Shown: positions 34,773 to 44,882, counted from the stretch's first letter. The stretch is 64,000 nucleotides of DNA from an uncultured Maribacter sp. (GCF_947495965.1 NZ_CANMBB010000001.1:585728-649727), one strand, 5' to 3'. Numbers and translations: made by a program. Notes: generated by a model from the letters alone, not told the origin.

Positions 34773-35348
34773 TTAAGACTGTTTTTTAATTTTACTTAAA
34801 AACTCATGTGTAATACCTAAATAACTTGATGCTTGCCTGTCTGTAAGTTTAGACGCAATTTTAGGATATTTTTCTATAAAATGATTGTAACGTTCTTTTG
34901 CAGTTAAGCTATGGTTTCTTATGATTCTTCGTTGCCATGCAACTATGGATTTTTGAAACATAATACGGAACAGTTTTTCTGCAGATGGAATTTTAGTGTA
35001 AAGTGTTTCTTTATCTTTTTGAGATATTATTAGAACCTCACTGTCTTCTAAAGCTTGTATATTTAAATCCGATGGTTTATGGTTCATAAAACTATCAATA
35101 TCCATTAACCACCAGTCTTTTGCTGCAAAATACAGGGTATTTTCATTCCCTTTTTTATCTATGGTAAAGGTTCTAAAGCACCCCTTTACTACAAACCCCT
35201 CAAACTTACAAATAGTTCCTTGTGTTAATAAAAACTCTTTTTTCTTAATTGTTTTCAGCTTAAAAAACTCACAAATACTGTTTGCTTCTGAATCAGACAG
35301 ATTTATGTGTTTCTTTATATTTTCAATTAATAAATTATAAGCCACCAT
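34773..35348 (-). CDS. Crp/Fnr-family transcriptional regulator
   Basis: A 191-residue regulator. An N-terminal cyclic-nucleotide-binding-like barrel (LLTQGTICKFEGFVVKGCFR, FAAKDWWLMDIDSFM) is followed by a dimer helix and a C-terminal helix-turn-helix (LTDRQASSYLGITHEFLSKI). Cysteine arrangements for an iron-sulfur cluster are absent, so it is not an Fnr oxygen sensor of the E. coli type. It heads the accessory block on its strand. Likely target: the genes below, through the repeat at 34734-34751. Confidence 0.87.
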   Translation of the reverse strand: MVAYNLLIENIKKHINLSDSEANSICEFFKLKTIKKKEFLLTQGTICKFEGFVVKGCFRTFTIDKKGNENTLYFAAKDWWLMDIDSFMNHKPSDLNIQALEDSEVLIISQKDKETLYTKIPSAEKLFRIMFQKSIVAWQRRIIRNHSLTAKERYNHFIEKYPKIASKLTDRQASSYLGITHEFLSKIKKQS

Positions 35349-35413
35349 TAAAAAATTTACATCCTTAATAAGGGTGTATTCTTTGTTATTTTATTATTAA
35401 GTGACTAAGTTAA

Positions 35414-36685
35414 TTAATCTATCTTACTAAAACCACAATAAGGGATTAACACTTCTGGAATTTCTATACCATCTTCTACTTGGTAATTTTCTAAAATACC
35501 AGCAAGAACTCTTGGTAAGGCTAAAGAACTACCATTTAAAGTATGTGCAAACTGGCTTTTTCCATTTTCGTCTTTAAAACGCAATTTTAATCTGTTAGAT
35601 TGATAGGCTTCAAAATTAGATACCGAACTTATTTCTAACCAACGGTCTTGTGCTGTAGAAAATACTTCAAAATCATACGTAAGAACAGATGTAAAACCTA
35701 AATCGCCACCACACAATCTTAATACTCTATATGGTAATTTTAATTCTCTAAGAATATTTTTTACATGTTCTACCATACCATCTAAAGCTTCAAAAGATTT
35801 TGATGGATGTTCTACTCGTACTATTTCTACTTTATCAAACTGATGTAAACGATTTAAACCGCGAACATGCGCGCCATAACTCCCTGCTTCTCTTCTAAAA
35901 CAAGGTGTATAGGCTGTATAACAAATAGGAAATTGTTCTTCTTTTATTATTTCTCCTCTAAATAAATTGGTAACAGGAACTTCTGCTGTTGGTATTAAAT
36001 ACAGGTCATCTTCTCCTACATGATACATTTGCCCTTCTTTATCTGGTAATTGACCAGTACCATACCCAGATGCTTCATTTACTAGGTGTGGCACTTGTAT
36101 TTCTGTGTACCCAGCTTCTGCATTTTTGTCTAAAAAATAAGAAATTAATGCACGTTGTAAACGAGCCCCTTTTCCTTTATAAACAGGAAAGCCTGCTCCA
36201 GTAACTTTTACTCCAAGTTCAAAATCTATAATATCATATTTTTTTGCCAACTCCCAATGTGGCAAAGCACTAGAAACCAACTCAGGTACATCTCCTTCTG
36301 CAAAAACCTCTTCATTATCTTCCTCCGTGTTTCCTGCAGGAACACTATCATGAGGTATATTAGGTATTTGATACAATAACGTTTGTAATTCTTCTGCAAC
36401 GCTAGTTAATGTATCGCTCAACACCTTAGACTCTTCTTTTAATACTCCAGTTTTTTCTTTTAAAACTGTTGCTTCTTGCGCTTTTCCCGTTTTAAAAAGC
36501 ATTCCAATTTCTTTAGACAGACTGTTAGATTCTGCTAAAGTTTTATCTAATTTCGTTTGCGTTTCACGCCTTTTATCATCTAATGCTATTGCTTTATCCA
36601 ATAAAGGTGCAGCATCTATATTTCGCTTTTTTAATGCGGTAATAAATTCGTTTTTAGACTCTCTAATTGCCTGTAATTGTAGCAT
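35414..36685 (-). CDS. serS: seryl-tRNA synthetase
   Basis: A 423-residue class II synthetase of normal length. The N-terminal coiled-coil arm covers residues about 30-110. Motif 2 is FRREAGSYGAHVRGLNRLHQF, motif 3 is NGSSLALPRVLAGILEN, and LIPTAEVPVTNLF precedes. It charges tRNA-Ser. A -7 element (TAAATTTG, minus strand, 36704-36711) lies 19 bases before the ATG, so it has its own promoter despite following the HTTM gene. Confidence 0.97.
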   Translation of the reverse strand: MLQLQAIRESKNEFITALKKRNIDAAPLLDKAIALDDKRRETQTKLDKTLAESNSLSKEIGMLFKTGKAQEATVLKEKTGVLKEESKVLSDTLTSVAEELQTLLYQIPNIPHDSVPAGNTEEDNEEVFAEGDVPELVSSALPHWELAKKYDIIDFELGVKVTGAGFPVYKGKGARLQRALISYFLDKNAEAGYTEIQVPHLVNEASGYGTGQLPDKEGQMYHVGEDDLYLIPTAEVPVTNLFRGEIIKEEQFPICYTAYTPCFRREAGSYGAHVRGLNRLHQFDKVEIVRVEHPSKSFEALDGMVEHVKNILRELKLPYRVLRLCGGDLGFTSVLTYDFEVFSTAQDRWLEISSVSNFEAYQSNRLKLRFKDENGKSQFAHTLNGSSLALPRVLAGILENYQVEDGIEIPEVLIPYCGFSKID

Positions 36686-36703
36686 TGGTTATATTTTGAG
36701 TTG

Positions 36704-36711
36704 CAAATTTA
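36704..36711 (-). promoter_or_regulatory. -7 element of serS
   Basis: Read leftward, TAAATTTG fits TAnnTTTG and is followed 19 bases later by the serS ATG. No clear TTG at -33 was found. Confidence 0.5.
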
Positions 36712-36745
36712 GGTTTATTTACGTCTAATGCCAACAGAAAAACGT

Positions 36746-38071
36746 TCACTCTTCTTTTAATTTAGACGGAAGAATCCAATCATGATGCCTAAAGTGACTC
36801 CAAGACTCATTTGCTAAATCTATCTTAGGATCTATAAAAGGCTGCATATTCCTCCCATTAATACTAATTTTAGAATTTATAGCATAGACTGCTACGTCTT
36901 CTCCTTTTTCTTTGTATTCCTTCTTTAAACGCTGTGCAAATTGCCACATAAAATCTGGATAAGATGCAACTCTTGCTCTTTGCTTTTTGGTTAGATACTT
37001 ATCTTGCTTTACATATATTTCTTTGTTCGTATCCTTATTTTTTACTTTAAAAAGAACACTTCCTCTACGACTACGCAACATCATTCGCCAACTTAGTCTA
37101 TGTCCTTCTTCGGTCCAAAGTACATTGTCTGTAATAAAGTGATGTCGTATAGGCAAGAACAATTGAAAAATAAAATAAGTAGCAAAAAAAGCTATTAAAA
37201 TATTTTTATTTTTTGGATTACTAACCAGGGTAGGCTTATGTACCTCTTTTGTCTTAAAAAATATATTTCTAATAGTTTCTGGTTCAAAAAAGAAGACTGT
37301 AAAAGCTAAAGATAAAAATGGAAAAATACCTATTTGAAAAACTACAGCATTAAATAAATGAAAAAAGATAGATAAGATAAAAGCTATTTTACGTGTAGGT
37401 TTATAAAGTAATGCAGGAATAACTAGCAAATCGAACAAGATACCAAAGCTTCCCATAATAACATGCACCCAATGTTGTTGTAAAAAATCGCCAATTACAT
37501 AATAGTCTGCCTTTCCTTTCATTAAAAGCTCTACCATACCAAAATCTAGCCAATCTCCATATAATTTAGCAACTGAAGCGTAGGTATAAACAATAAGTAG
37601 CTGTAATACTATTACCCATTTTACATAAGCGTACATAGTTTTAGATTGCAGGCCTAAATTTTTCTTTGCATCTAAAGAGGCACCCTTATTTGCGGGCAAA
37701 AAACACATTAAAAAAGAAATTAATGCTAATAAATAATAGTGATTGTTATAAGAGGTTTTTTGCATTAAATAAACTGCGGACCATAAAATAAAAAAAGCAA
37801 TAATACTTACGCGATATTTATACCCTAAGGCTATACAAACTCCTAAAGTTCCCATTAAAAAAAAATAGAAATACATACCATTTCCTGGCAAAGGTTGCAA
37901 CCACTCAAAACCAATAAAATTAAAAGTAAAACTAGGTTCTATTAGGGTTCTTTTAATCCACCCTGTGACTATTGCACCATAACATTCTAAAGAAACTAAG
38001 ATTCCAAAAAAGACTCTAAATAATAGTAAAGAGCTATTATCTATTCTTTGAAAAAGGAACCGATGTAACAT
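36746..38071 (-). CDS. HTTM-domain membrane protein (gamma-carboxylase-like)
   Basis: A 441-residue protein with about six to eight transmembrane helices in residues 20-290 (YFYFFLMGTLGVCIALGY, YAYVKWVIVLQLLIVYTYA). The first helices and the ASVAKLYGDWL block match the HTTM domain, shared with vitamin K-dependent gamma-glutamyl carboxylase. The soluble C-terminus (RLSWRMMLRSRRGSVLFKV, YPDFMWQFAQRL) is typical of the bacterial members, whose substrate is unknown. It starts one base after ribF, indicating one operon. Confidence 0.85.
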   Translation of the reverse strand: MLHRFLFQRIDNSSLLLFRVFFGILVSLECYGAIVTGWIKRTLIEPSFTFNFIGFEWLQPLPGNGMYFYFFLMGTLGVCIALGYKYRVSIIAFFILWSAVYLMQKTSYNNHYYLLALISFLMCFLPANKGASLDAKKNLGLQSKTMYAYVKWVIVLQLLIVYTYASVAKLYGDWLDFGMVELLMKGKADYYVIGDFLQQHWVHVIMGSFGILFDLLVIPALLYKPTRKIAFILSIFFHLFNAVVFQIGIFPFLSLAFTVFFFEPETIRNIFFKTKEVHKPTLVSNPKNKNILIAFFATYFIFQLFLPIRHHFITDNVLWTEEGHRLSWRMMLRSRRGSVLFKVKNKDTNKEIYVKQDKYLTKKQRARVASYPDFMWQFAQRLKKEYKEKGEDVAVYAINSKISINGRNMQPFIDPKIDLANESWSHFRHHDWILPSKLKEE

Positions 38072-38072
38072 C

Positions 38073-38999
38073 TTAGTTTGCTATTAATTTTAATGAAGTT
38101 TCTTTATCTAATATTAATTGAGCTTTTAGGGCTTCAATAGATTCAAATTTTTGTTCATCTCTTATTCGCTCTAAAATATCAACTCGTATTTTTTGTCCAT
38201 ATAAATCCTGATTAAAATCAAAAAAATGAACTTCTATAGTTTGCTTTTTTCCTTCAACAGTAGGATTAAAACCAATATTCATCATACCATAAACAGTACT
38301 ATTGTTTAGCACACTTTGCACAACATAAACCCCATTTTTTGGAATAAGTTTATACTTTTCTTCTATCGTAATATTTGCCGTGGGAAAACTTAATTTTCTG
38401 CCTAACTCTTTTCCTTTAGTGACTACGCCACTAAGCATATATTTATATCCTAAATACTTATTAGCAGTTTGTACATCTCCACTATCTAAAGCTTTTCTAA
38501 TTTTAGTAGAACTAACAGATACTTCGCTTATTTCTTGCACTGGAATTTCTTCAACACTAAAATTATAAGTTGCTCCAAAAGCGATTAAATCTTTAATATT
38601 TGCATTTCTATTACGCCCAAATCTATGGTCGTACCCAATAATTATTTTTTTAGTATCTAACTTGTTTACTAATAAATCTCTAACAAATTCAGTAGCAGAA
38701 AGTCTTGAAAAATCTATTGTAAACGGGTGTATTATTAATTGCTCTAAACCTAGTTTTTCTAAAATTACACCCCTTTCTTCTATAGTATTTAAAAGTTTAA
38801 TCTCTGCATCTTTTTGTAAAACCATTCTCGGATGAGGAAAAAAGGTAAGCACAGTAGGTACTAAACCCAGTTCTTTTGCATTGTTTATAAGGCGTTTTAT
38901 TATTTTTTTATGCCCTATATGAACTCCATCAAAAGTTCCAATAGTAATAGCTATAGGTTTTTTTTTATCGTATTTAGAAATGCTTTGGACAATATTCAC
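38073..38999 (-). CDS. ribF: bifunctional riboflavin kinase/FAD synthetase
   Basis: A 308-residue enzyme. The nucleotidyltransferase half has ITIGTFDGVHIGHKKII and IIGYDHRFGRNR; the kinase half has GKELGRKLSFPTANI and YGMMNIGFNPTVEG. It converts riboflavin to FMN and FAD in the cytoplasm. It is transcribed before the HTTM gene with a one-base gap and diverges from the metalloprotease gene. Confidence 0.97.
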   Translation of the reverse strand: MNIVQSISKYDKKKPIAITIGTFDGVHIGHKKIIKRLINNAKELGLVPTVLTFFPHPRMVLQKDAEIKLLNTIEERGVILEKLGLEQLIIHPFTIDFSRLSATEFVRDLLVNKLDTKKIIIGYDHRFGRNRNANIKDLIAFGATYNFSVEEIPVQEISEVSVSSTKIRKALDSGDVQTANKYLGYKYMLSGVVTKGKELGRKLSFPTANITIEEKYKLIPKNGVYVVQSVLNNSTVYGMMNIGFNPTVEGKKQTIEVHFFDFNQDLYGQKIRVDILERIRDEQKFESIEALKAQLILDKETSLKLIAN

Positions 39000-39021
39000 T
39001 TTTAATAAATAATAAAAGGCT

Positions 39022-39029
39022 TATCTTTG
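39022..39029 (+). promoter_or_regulatory. -7 element of the metalloprotease gene
   Basis: TATCTTTG matches TAnnTTTG and lies 22 bases before the ATG at 39052. TTA at 39002-39004 is a poor -33 candidate at 17 bases. Confidence 0.55.
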
Positions 39030-39051
39030 ATTTAGAGATAAAAGACCATTA

Positions 39052-42000
39052 ATGCTTACAAAATTACGTCTACTTTTTTCAATTACCATAGTATTTCTTT
39101 CCTTTTACGGATCTGCACAGAGTAATTACTGGAAACAAGAGGTTTCTAGTAACTCCATAAAAAAAGCTTATGCCAAACAATACAAGGTAAAAAAAGGAAA
39201 AACATTTACATTTAACGCAAGTAATTTTAAATCTCAATTAAAGTCTGGTGTACATTCTAAAAACAACGGAATCTCTATATATCTACCTAATGAAAATGGA
39301 GTACAAGAAGCTTTTCTGGTAAAAGAGTCTTCGGTTTTATCTCCAATTCTTGCAACTAAATACCCTAATATAAAGTCTTACACAGGGTACTCTATTAACA
39401 ACCCGCAAGACAAAGTTCGTTTTAGTATTTCTCATAAAGGAATACAAAGCATGGTTGTTCATGGTAATAAATCCGGAAATACATACATAGAACATGTTAA
39501 GGGTAACACCTATGTTTCTTATAAGAGAGATAAAGAAAATAAAACCGAAAAAGATTTTATTTGCAAAACAAAAGCCTCTATTACAAACAAGAGTTCTTCG
39601 CAAGCTCTTAGACCTGTAGATGATCAGAAATTAAGAAAATACCGTCTAGCGGTTTCTACCACAGGAGAATACACCACTTTTCATGGCGGTACTGTTACAG
39701 ATGCTTTAGCTGCAATAAATGCAACTGTAACAAGACTTAACCAGGTTTTTGAAACAGATTTAGCAATTACCTTAGAACTAGTTTCAAATACCGATGAAGT
39801 AATTTATACGGATCCAGAAACAGATCCTTATGATGGTAATTTAAACACACAAACACAAAGTACCTTATCTAGTATTATAGAAGAAGAAAATTATGACATA
39901 GGGCATCTTTTTCATTTAGATGCTGCAAATGGTAATGCTGGTTCTATAGGTTCTGTGTGCCAAGATGGTAAAAAAGGAAGTGCTTTTTCATCGCACCCAA
40001 ACCCTACAGGAGATTTATTTGATTTAGATTATGTAGCGCATGAAATGGGGCATCAATTTGGAGCAAACCATACATGGTCTCATGAATCTGAAGGAACTTT
40101 AGTACAAGTAGAACCCGGAAGTGGAACCACAATAATGGGGTATGCTGGTATTGTAGGCGACAATAATGTAGCCTCTAACGGAGATGGTTATTTTCATTAC
40201 TGGAGTATTGTACAAATTGTAAATTATGTAAAAACTACCAATTGCGCTGTAGAAACAGATTTAACAAATTTGCCTCCCACAATTACTTTAACAGGTAATT
40301 TTACTATTCCAAAATCTACCCCTTTTGTTTTAACAGGTAATGCCACAGATACAGACCCCACAGATGTACTAACCTATACTTGGGAACAAATTGATAATGG
40401 TGTTATTACACAAGCTACATTTGGTCCAACCAGTGTAAGTGGCGCTAATTTTAGATCCCAAATTCCTTCTACAAGTCCAGAACGTTATTTCCCAAAACTT
40501 TCTAGCATTTTAACTGGGCAACTAACCCAAACTATGCCAACCATAAATTCTGCATGGGAAACCTTATCTGAGGTAGAAAGAGAGTTAAATTTTGCACTCA
40601 CCGTAAGAGATAATGCTTCTGGAGGCGGACAAGTGGTTACAGACCTTGTTGAAGTTTCTGTTAGTGGTAATGCAGGGCCTTTTAAAGTTACCTCACAAAC
40701 CACAAATGAAGTTTTAAAAGCAGGTTCCACCCAAACTATTCTTTGGGATGTAGCAAATACTGATAAAGCCCCAATAAATACAACAAAAGTAGATATATTA
40801 TTATCTACAGATGGAGGGCTAACATACCCTATTACATTAAGTGATGATGTTGTAAATGACGGAGAACATAAAATAATTATTCCAGGCGTTGCTACAACAC
40901 AAGCTAGAGTTATGGTTAAAGCTAGTAACTCTATTTACTTTGCAATAAATGATACTAACTTTACTATTGAAGAAAGTGAAGTTGTTCTAAACTTTACAAA
41001 CTTAGAATATGAAGTTTGCTCTCCAGGTGATGTTACCACAACTTTTAACTATGAAACTTATTTAGGTTTTTCTGAAGAAAGCACTTTTAGTGTCACGTCT
41101 CCTCCTCCTGGTTTAGGCATAACTTTCTCTCCGGAAACTGCAACACTAAATGATACTGAAGTTACAATATCATTTACAAATATTGGTTCTTTAACTCCTG
41201 GCACCTATCCTATAGAAATAGTATCTACGGCAACAACACAAACAAAAACAGTTGTGTTAGAGTTAAATATATTTGACAACTCTTTTAACCCAGTAATTCT
41301 ACAAAGTCCCATAAATGGTATAGAAGACACCTCAAAAAATATTACACTAGAGTGGGAAAGCAACCCCGAATACACCTCTTACGATATAGAAATAGCCACC
41401 GATGATTTATTTACGACTATTATAGATAGCAAAACCCTAATTTCTAATACATATAGTCCACTTTCTCTATCCTATGAGACTACTTATTATTGGCGTGTAA
41501 AACCAAAAAACGTATGTGGCGAAGGAACTTTTAGCGAACCTTTTAGTTTTTCTACCATAAAATTCAGTTGTAAAACAAAAAGCGCTGTAGGTCTTCCATT
41601 AGAGATTTCTGCAGAAGGGACTCCAACAGTAAATTCTAAAATTTCTTTTTTTGAAGACATAAACTTATCCGATATAAATGTAAGTTTAGAAATAGACCAT
41701 AACTATTTATCCGATATTGTTGTTAATTTAATTTCCCCTCAAGGAACTAAAGTAGCACTAGTTTCTAGTTCTTGTGGAGATTTAAAAAACATTAATGCCA
41801 CTTTTGATGATGATGCTAACAGTTTTACTTGTGGAGGAAACCCTGCCATAAATGGAACTGTAAAACCTTTAGGCTCTTTAAGTTCCTTAATTGGTGAATC
41901 TATAAAAGGAGATTGGACACTACAAATAAATGATAACGCCAGTGATGATGGCGGTTTTCTTAAAGCTTTTTATATAGAAGTTTGTGTTGAAGGTGAATTT

Positions 42001-42825
42001 AGACCCGATGAAGATAATGACGGTGTTTTTGATGATGGAGACGATTTATGCCTTGGTACCCCAGAAGGTTTAGAAGTAGATGAAAATGGATGCACTGTTT
42101 ATCTTTTTCCAAATACAAATTTTGCGGTTTCTACGCAAAGTGAAGCCTGTAGAAATAGTAATGATGGGCAAATTAGTATTGATGCTACGCTTCCCTTAGA
42201 ATATACCATAGTAATAACTGGTGATACTCTAAATTCTACGGATAATTTTAATACAAATAATTACACCTTAAATAATTTAAGTGCTGGAGAGTATACTATC
42301 TGCATTACAGGAACAGATGGTAACATAACATACAATGAACATTGTTTTACTGTAAGTATTACAGAACCCGAAGCACTTAATGTAAGTTCTAAAGCCGCTA
42401 TTACTAAAAATACGACAACACTATTTTTATCTGGGTCTAATTTATATAACATTGAGCTTAATGGCATAGTTACCCAAACCACTAAAAGCGAAATTGACAT
42501 AACATTAAAAGAAGGTACCAACACCCTAAAAGTATATACTAACATACCATGCCAGGGTGTTCATGAAGAAAACATATTTATTTCTAGTACAGCTATAATG
42601 TATCCTAACCCTATGACCTCTATAGCCAATTTATATATTGGGACTAACCTAGAAGAAGTAGCGGTAAAAATATTTTCTAATACTGGACAATTAATTAAAA
42701 GTAAAACATACAACTATATTTCTAATGAAATAGAATTAGACCTTAGTAGTTTACCAATAGGAATTTATTTTGTTTCTTATAGTAGCAAAGATTTAAAAGG
42801 GACTTTAAAAGTAATTAAGCAATGA
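39052..42825 (+). CDS. secreted reprolysin-type zinc metalloprotease with type IX secretion tail
   Basis: A 1257-residue protein. A signal peptide (LFSITIVFLSFYGSAQ) is followed by a propeptide. The catalytic domain spans about 200-400, with VAHEMGHQFGANHTWS near residue 333 as the HExxHxxGxxH zinc site and later GTTIMGYAG as the Met-turn. Immunoglobulin or Fn3-like modules follow, then a proprotein-convertase P domain at about 860-985, a calcium-type DEDNDGVFDDGDD repeat at about 985, and a C-terminal sorting domain (MYPNPMTSIANLYIG to GTLKVIKQ) for type IX secretion. It likely digests external protein. It overlaps the next gene by four bases. Confidence 0.92.
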   Translation: MLTKLRLLFSITIVFLSFYGSAQSNYWKQEVSSNSIKKAYAKQYKVKKGKTFTFNASNFKSQLKSGVHSKNNGISIYLPNENGVQEAFLVKESSVLSPILATKYPNIKSYTGYSINNPQDKVRFSISHKGIQSMVVHGNKSGNTYIEHVKGNTYVSYKRDKENKTEKDFICKTKASITNKSSSQALRPVDDQKLRKYRLAVSTTGEYTTFHGGTVTDALAAINATVTRLNQVFETDLAITLELVSNTDEVIYTDPETDPYDGNLNTQTQSTLSSIIEEENYDIGHLFHLDAANGNAGSIGSVCQDGKKGSAFSSHPNPTGDLFDLDYVAHEMGHQFGANHTWSHESEGTLVQVEPGSGTTIMGYAGIVGDNNVASNGDGYFHYWSIVQIVNYVKTTNCAVETDLTNLPPTITLTGNFTIPKSTPFVLTGNATDTDPTDVLTYTWEQIDNGVITQATFGPTSVSGANFRSQIPSTSPERYFPKLSSILTGQLTQTMPTINSAWETLSEVERELNFALTVRDNASGGGQVVTDLVEVSVSGNAGPFKVTSQTTNEVLKAGSTQTILWDVANTDKAPINTTKVDILLSTDGGLTYPITLSDDVVNDGEHKIIIPGVATTQARVMVKASNSIYFAINDTNFTIEESEVVLNFTNLEYEVCSPGDVTTTFNYETYLGFSEESTFSVTSPPPGLGITFSPETATLNDTEVTISFTNIGSLTPGTYPIEIVSTATTQTKTVVLELNIFDNSFNPVILQSPINGIEDTSKNITLEWESNPEYTSYDIEIATDDLFTTIIDSKTLISNTYSPLSLSYETTYYWRVKPKNVCGEGTFSEPFSFSTIKFSCKTKSAVGLPLEISAEGTPTVNSKISFFEDINLSDINVSLEIDHNYLSDIVVNLISPQGTKVALVSSSCGDLKNINATFDDDANSFTCGGNPAINGTVKPLGSLSSLIGESIKGDWTLQINDNASDDGGFLKAFYIEVCVEGEFRPDEDNDGVFDDGDDLCLGTPEGLEVDENGCTVYLFPNTNFAVSTQSEACRNSNDGQISIDATLPLEYTIVITGDTLNSTDNFNTNNYTLNNLSAGEYTICITGTDGNITYNEHCFTVSITEPEALNVSSKAAITKNTTTLFLSGSNLYNIELNGIVTQTTKSEIDITLKEGTNTLKVYTNIPCQGVHEENIFISSTAIMYPNPMTSIANLYIGTNLEEVAVKIFSNTGQLIKSKTYNYISNEIELDLSSLPIGIYFVSYSSKDLKGTLKVIKQ

Positions 42826-43508
42826 GAATTTTAGCCGCACTTATATTTAGTTTTTTTGTTTGTGCATGCAGCAAAAAATCTGACTCGCCACCAAATCCTC
42901 CGCAAAGTACGCAACTAACGTATCCTGATAAAAACTCAGAATGTACTACAGGTATATCAATTAGTGATGATGTTAGCGAAGTAGAATTTAGATGGCAATC
43001 GTCTGCAGATACCGAAGTATATGAACTACAAGTAACAAACTTAACATCAGGTACCTCACAATCTATTAACACCCCCAATACAACCGCTAGAGTGCCTTTA
43101 GATAAAGGAGCTCCATATACATGGAAAGTACTTTCTAAAAACTCTAAAACTAGTGGCTCTGCTTCTAGTGAAACTTGGGCTTTTTACAATGCTGGTTTTA
43201 TTACTGCATTTGCGCCTTTCCCCGCAGAGATACTTACTCCTAAAATAGGAGATAATGCCTTTGTAGATATAAATAATGAAGTTACACTAGAATGGGCTGG
43301 CTCCGATTTAGATAATGATATTGATAGTTTTCAACTTTACTACGGAACAGAAAATCCGCCAACAACACTATTAGAAACCACTACTTCTGGAATAACAGAA
43401 TATAAAGTAACCGCAGTTGCAGATACGGTATATTACTGGAAAATAATTACTACAGATAAAGAAGGAAACACTTCAGATTCTGGTATTTTTAGCTTTAAAG
43501 CACTTTAA
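42822..43508 (+). CDS. lipoprotein with fibronectin-like modules, coupled to the metalloprotease gene
   Basis: A 228-residue lipoprotein: lipobox FVCAC, then a Pro-rich linker (SPPNPPQS). Two beta-sandwich units follow, about 35-115 (VEFRWQSSADTEVYELQVTN, YTWKVLS) and about 130-228 (VTLEWAGSDLDNDIDSFQLY, VYYWKIITTDKEGN), both like Fn3 domains, and like the module at about 770-830 of the protease. It starts at ATGA overlapping the protease stop, so translation is coupled. It may hold or protect the protease at the surface; inferred from the gene pair only. Confidence 0.78.
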   Translation: MRILAALIFSFFVCACSKKSDSPPNPPQSTQLTYPDKNSECTTGISISDDVSEVEFRWQSSADTEVYELQVTNLTSGTSQSINTPNTTARVPLDKGAPYTWKVLSKNSKTSGSASSETWAFYNAGFITAFAPFPAEILTPKIGDNAFVDINNEVTLEWAGSDLDNDIDSFQLYYGTENPPTTLLETTTSGITEYKVTAVADTVYYWKIITTDKEGNTSDSGIFSFKAL

Positions 43509-44138
43509 TTACTTTCCGTTAAACTGGTTCATTGTATTTTTTACTCCAGATAACACAAAAGATGTTATAAGGTTTGATGCTTTTTCTAAACGCTCTTTTA
43601 ATGCTTTATTTTCTTCTGCATTCCATTCTCCAAGGACGTAATCTACTTGCTTTCCTTTTCCAAAATCGGCTCCTACACCAAACCTAAACCTATTATAAGA
43701 AGCAGTTTGTAAAACTTCCTGCGTACTTTTTAATCCGTTATGACCACCGTCACTGCCTTTAGTTTTTAGCCTAAAGGTTCCAAATTCTAGGTTTATATCA
43801 TCAGTAATTATCAATATATTTTCTAATGGAATTTTCTCTTTGTCCATCCAATATTTAATAGCCTTTCCACTTAAATTCATATAGGTAGAAGGTTTTAAAC
43901 ATAGAATGCTTCTTCCTTTTACTTTAGCTATTGCTATGTCTCCCAATTTTTGAGTTTCAAAAGAAGCTTCTTTATCTGCAACAAAAGTGTCTAATACTTT
44001 AAAGCCTATATTATGCCTTGTTTCTGCATATTCATTTCCAATATTCCCTAAACCAACGACTAAAAATTTCTTCATTATATCTAATTCTTCTAAATAGGTA
44101 GTATTCTTACCAAACAGTAATTTTATTATAGATAGCAT
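43509..44138 (-). CDS. pth: peptidyl-tRNA hydrolase, with possible N-terminal extension
   Basis: A 209-residue frame. The enzyme proper starts at the ATG at 44075 (KKFLVVGLGNIGNEYAETRH) and is 188 residues, the family length. Key residues N and H are in ETRHNIGF and D in IITDDINLEFG; GSDGGHNGLKS is also typical. The 21 residues before (LSIIKLLFGKNTTYLEELDI) may be a real extension, as similar ones are annotated in flavobacteria, or untranslated. It rescues stalled peptidyl-tRNA. It is downstream of rplY beyond a strong terminator. Confidence 0.93.
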   Translation of the reverse strand: MLSIIKLLFGKNTTYLEELDIMKKFLVVGLGNIGNEYAETRHNIGFKVLDTFVADKEASFETQKLGDIAIAKVKGRSILCLKPSTYMNLSGKAIKYWMDKEKIPLENILIITDDINLEFGTFRLKTKGSDGGHNGLKSTQEVLQTASYNRFRFGVGADFGKGKQVDYVLGEWNAEENKALKERLEKASNLITSFVLSGVKNTMNQFNGK

Positions 44139-44161
44139 ACGTTAAAATGTGATGCTATAAA

Positions 44162-44199
44162 AATACAAAAGCATCCTATAAAAATAGGATGCTTTTGTA
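44162..44199. terminator. strong terminator between rplY and pth
   Basis: A 17-base perfect stem (44162-44178 with 44183-44199) and four-A loop follow the rplY stop by 19 bases. On the minus strand the stem is followed by A/T-rich sequence with T-runs. It should separate rplY from pth. Confidence 0.8.
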
Positions 44200-44217
44200 T
44201 ACTTATAAGAATTTTGC

Positions 44218-44835
44218 TTATTCTGCAGCAGCTTCTGCTGGCGCTTCTGCTCCTTCTTCTCCTTCTTCTTCATCGTCTTCTACTACTGTATTACGAGAAG
44301 TCTTAACCTGTACAACTACAGTGTTATCTGGGTGAAGTAATGTAAAATCATCGCTCTTTAAGGATGCAACTTTTATATTTCCACCAATTTTAAGTTCAGA
44401 AATATCTACATCAAAGAAATCTACCAAGTTTGCTGGTAAAGCTTTAACAGTAAGTTTTCTATTTCTAAACAATAAACGCCCACCATTTTTAACCCCTGGA
44501 GAGTTACCTAACAATCTTACAGGTATAGACATTGTAACTTCTTTGTCTGCAAATAATTGGTAAAAATCTATGTGGATAATTTTATCGGTTACAGGGTGAA
44601 ACTGTATATCTTGCATGATAGCATCTACCTTAGTTCCGTTTTCCAACTCAATCACAACAGTGTGTGCGTTTGGAGTGTAAACCAAATCTCTAAATGATAA
44701 TTCATCTGCTGAAAAATGTAATGGTTTTTCCCCTCCGTATACTACGCAAGGAACCTTTCCAGCATTACGTAAGGCTTTTGTTGCTTTTTTGCCTACGCTT
44801 TCTCTTTCTGATCCTTTAATTGTAATTGACTTCAT
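44218..44835 (-). CDS. rplY: 50S ribosomal protein L25 (CTC form)
   Basis: A 205-residue protein with the long TL5/CTC architecture. The N-terminal L25 part ([36 protein letters not shown]) binds 5S rRNA; the C-terminal beta domain ([20 protein letters not shown]) and an acidic Ala/Glu tail ([16 protein letters not shown]) follow. It lies 47 bases after prs, the usual pairing, and ends at a strong terminator. Confidence 0.96.
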   Translation of the reverse strand: MKSITIKGSERESVGKKATKALRNAGKVPCVVYGGEKPLHFSADELSFRDLVYTPNAHTVVIELENGTKVDAIMQDIQFHPVTDKIIHIDFYQLFADKEVTMSIPVRLLGNSPGVKNGGRLLFRNRKLTVKALPANLVDFFDVDISELKIGGNIKVASLKSDDFTLLHPDNTVVVQVKTSRNTVVEDDEEEGEEGAEAPAEAAAE

Positions 44836-44882
44836 TATATATATTAAAAATTAATAATTCTTTTTTTAAGTTCTAATTTATA

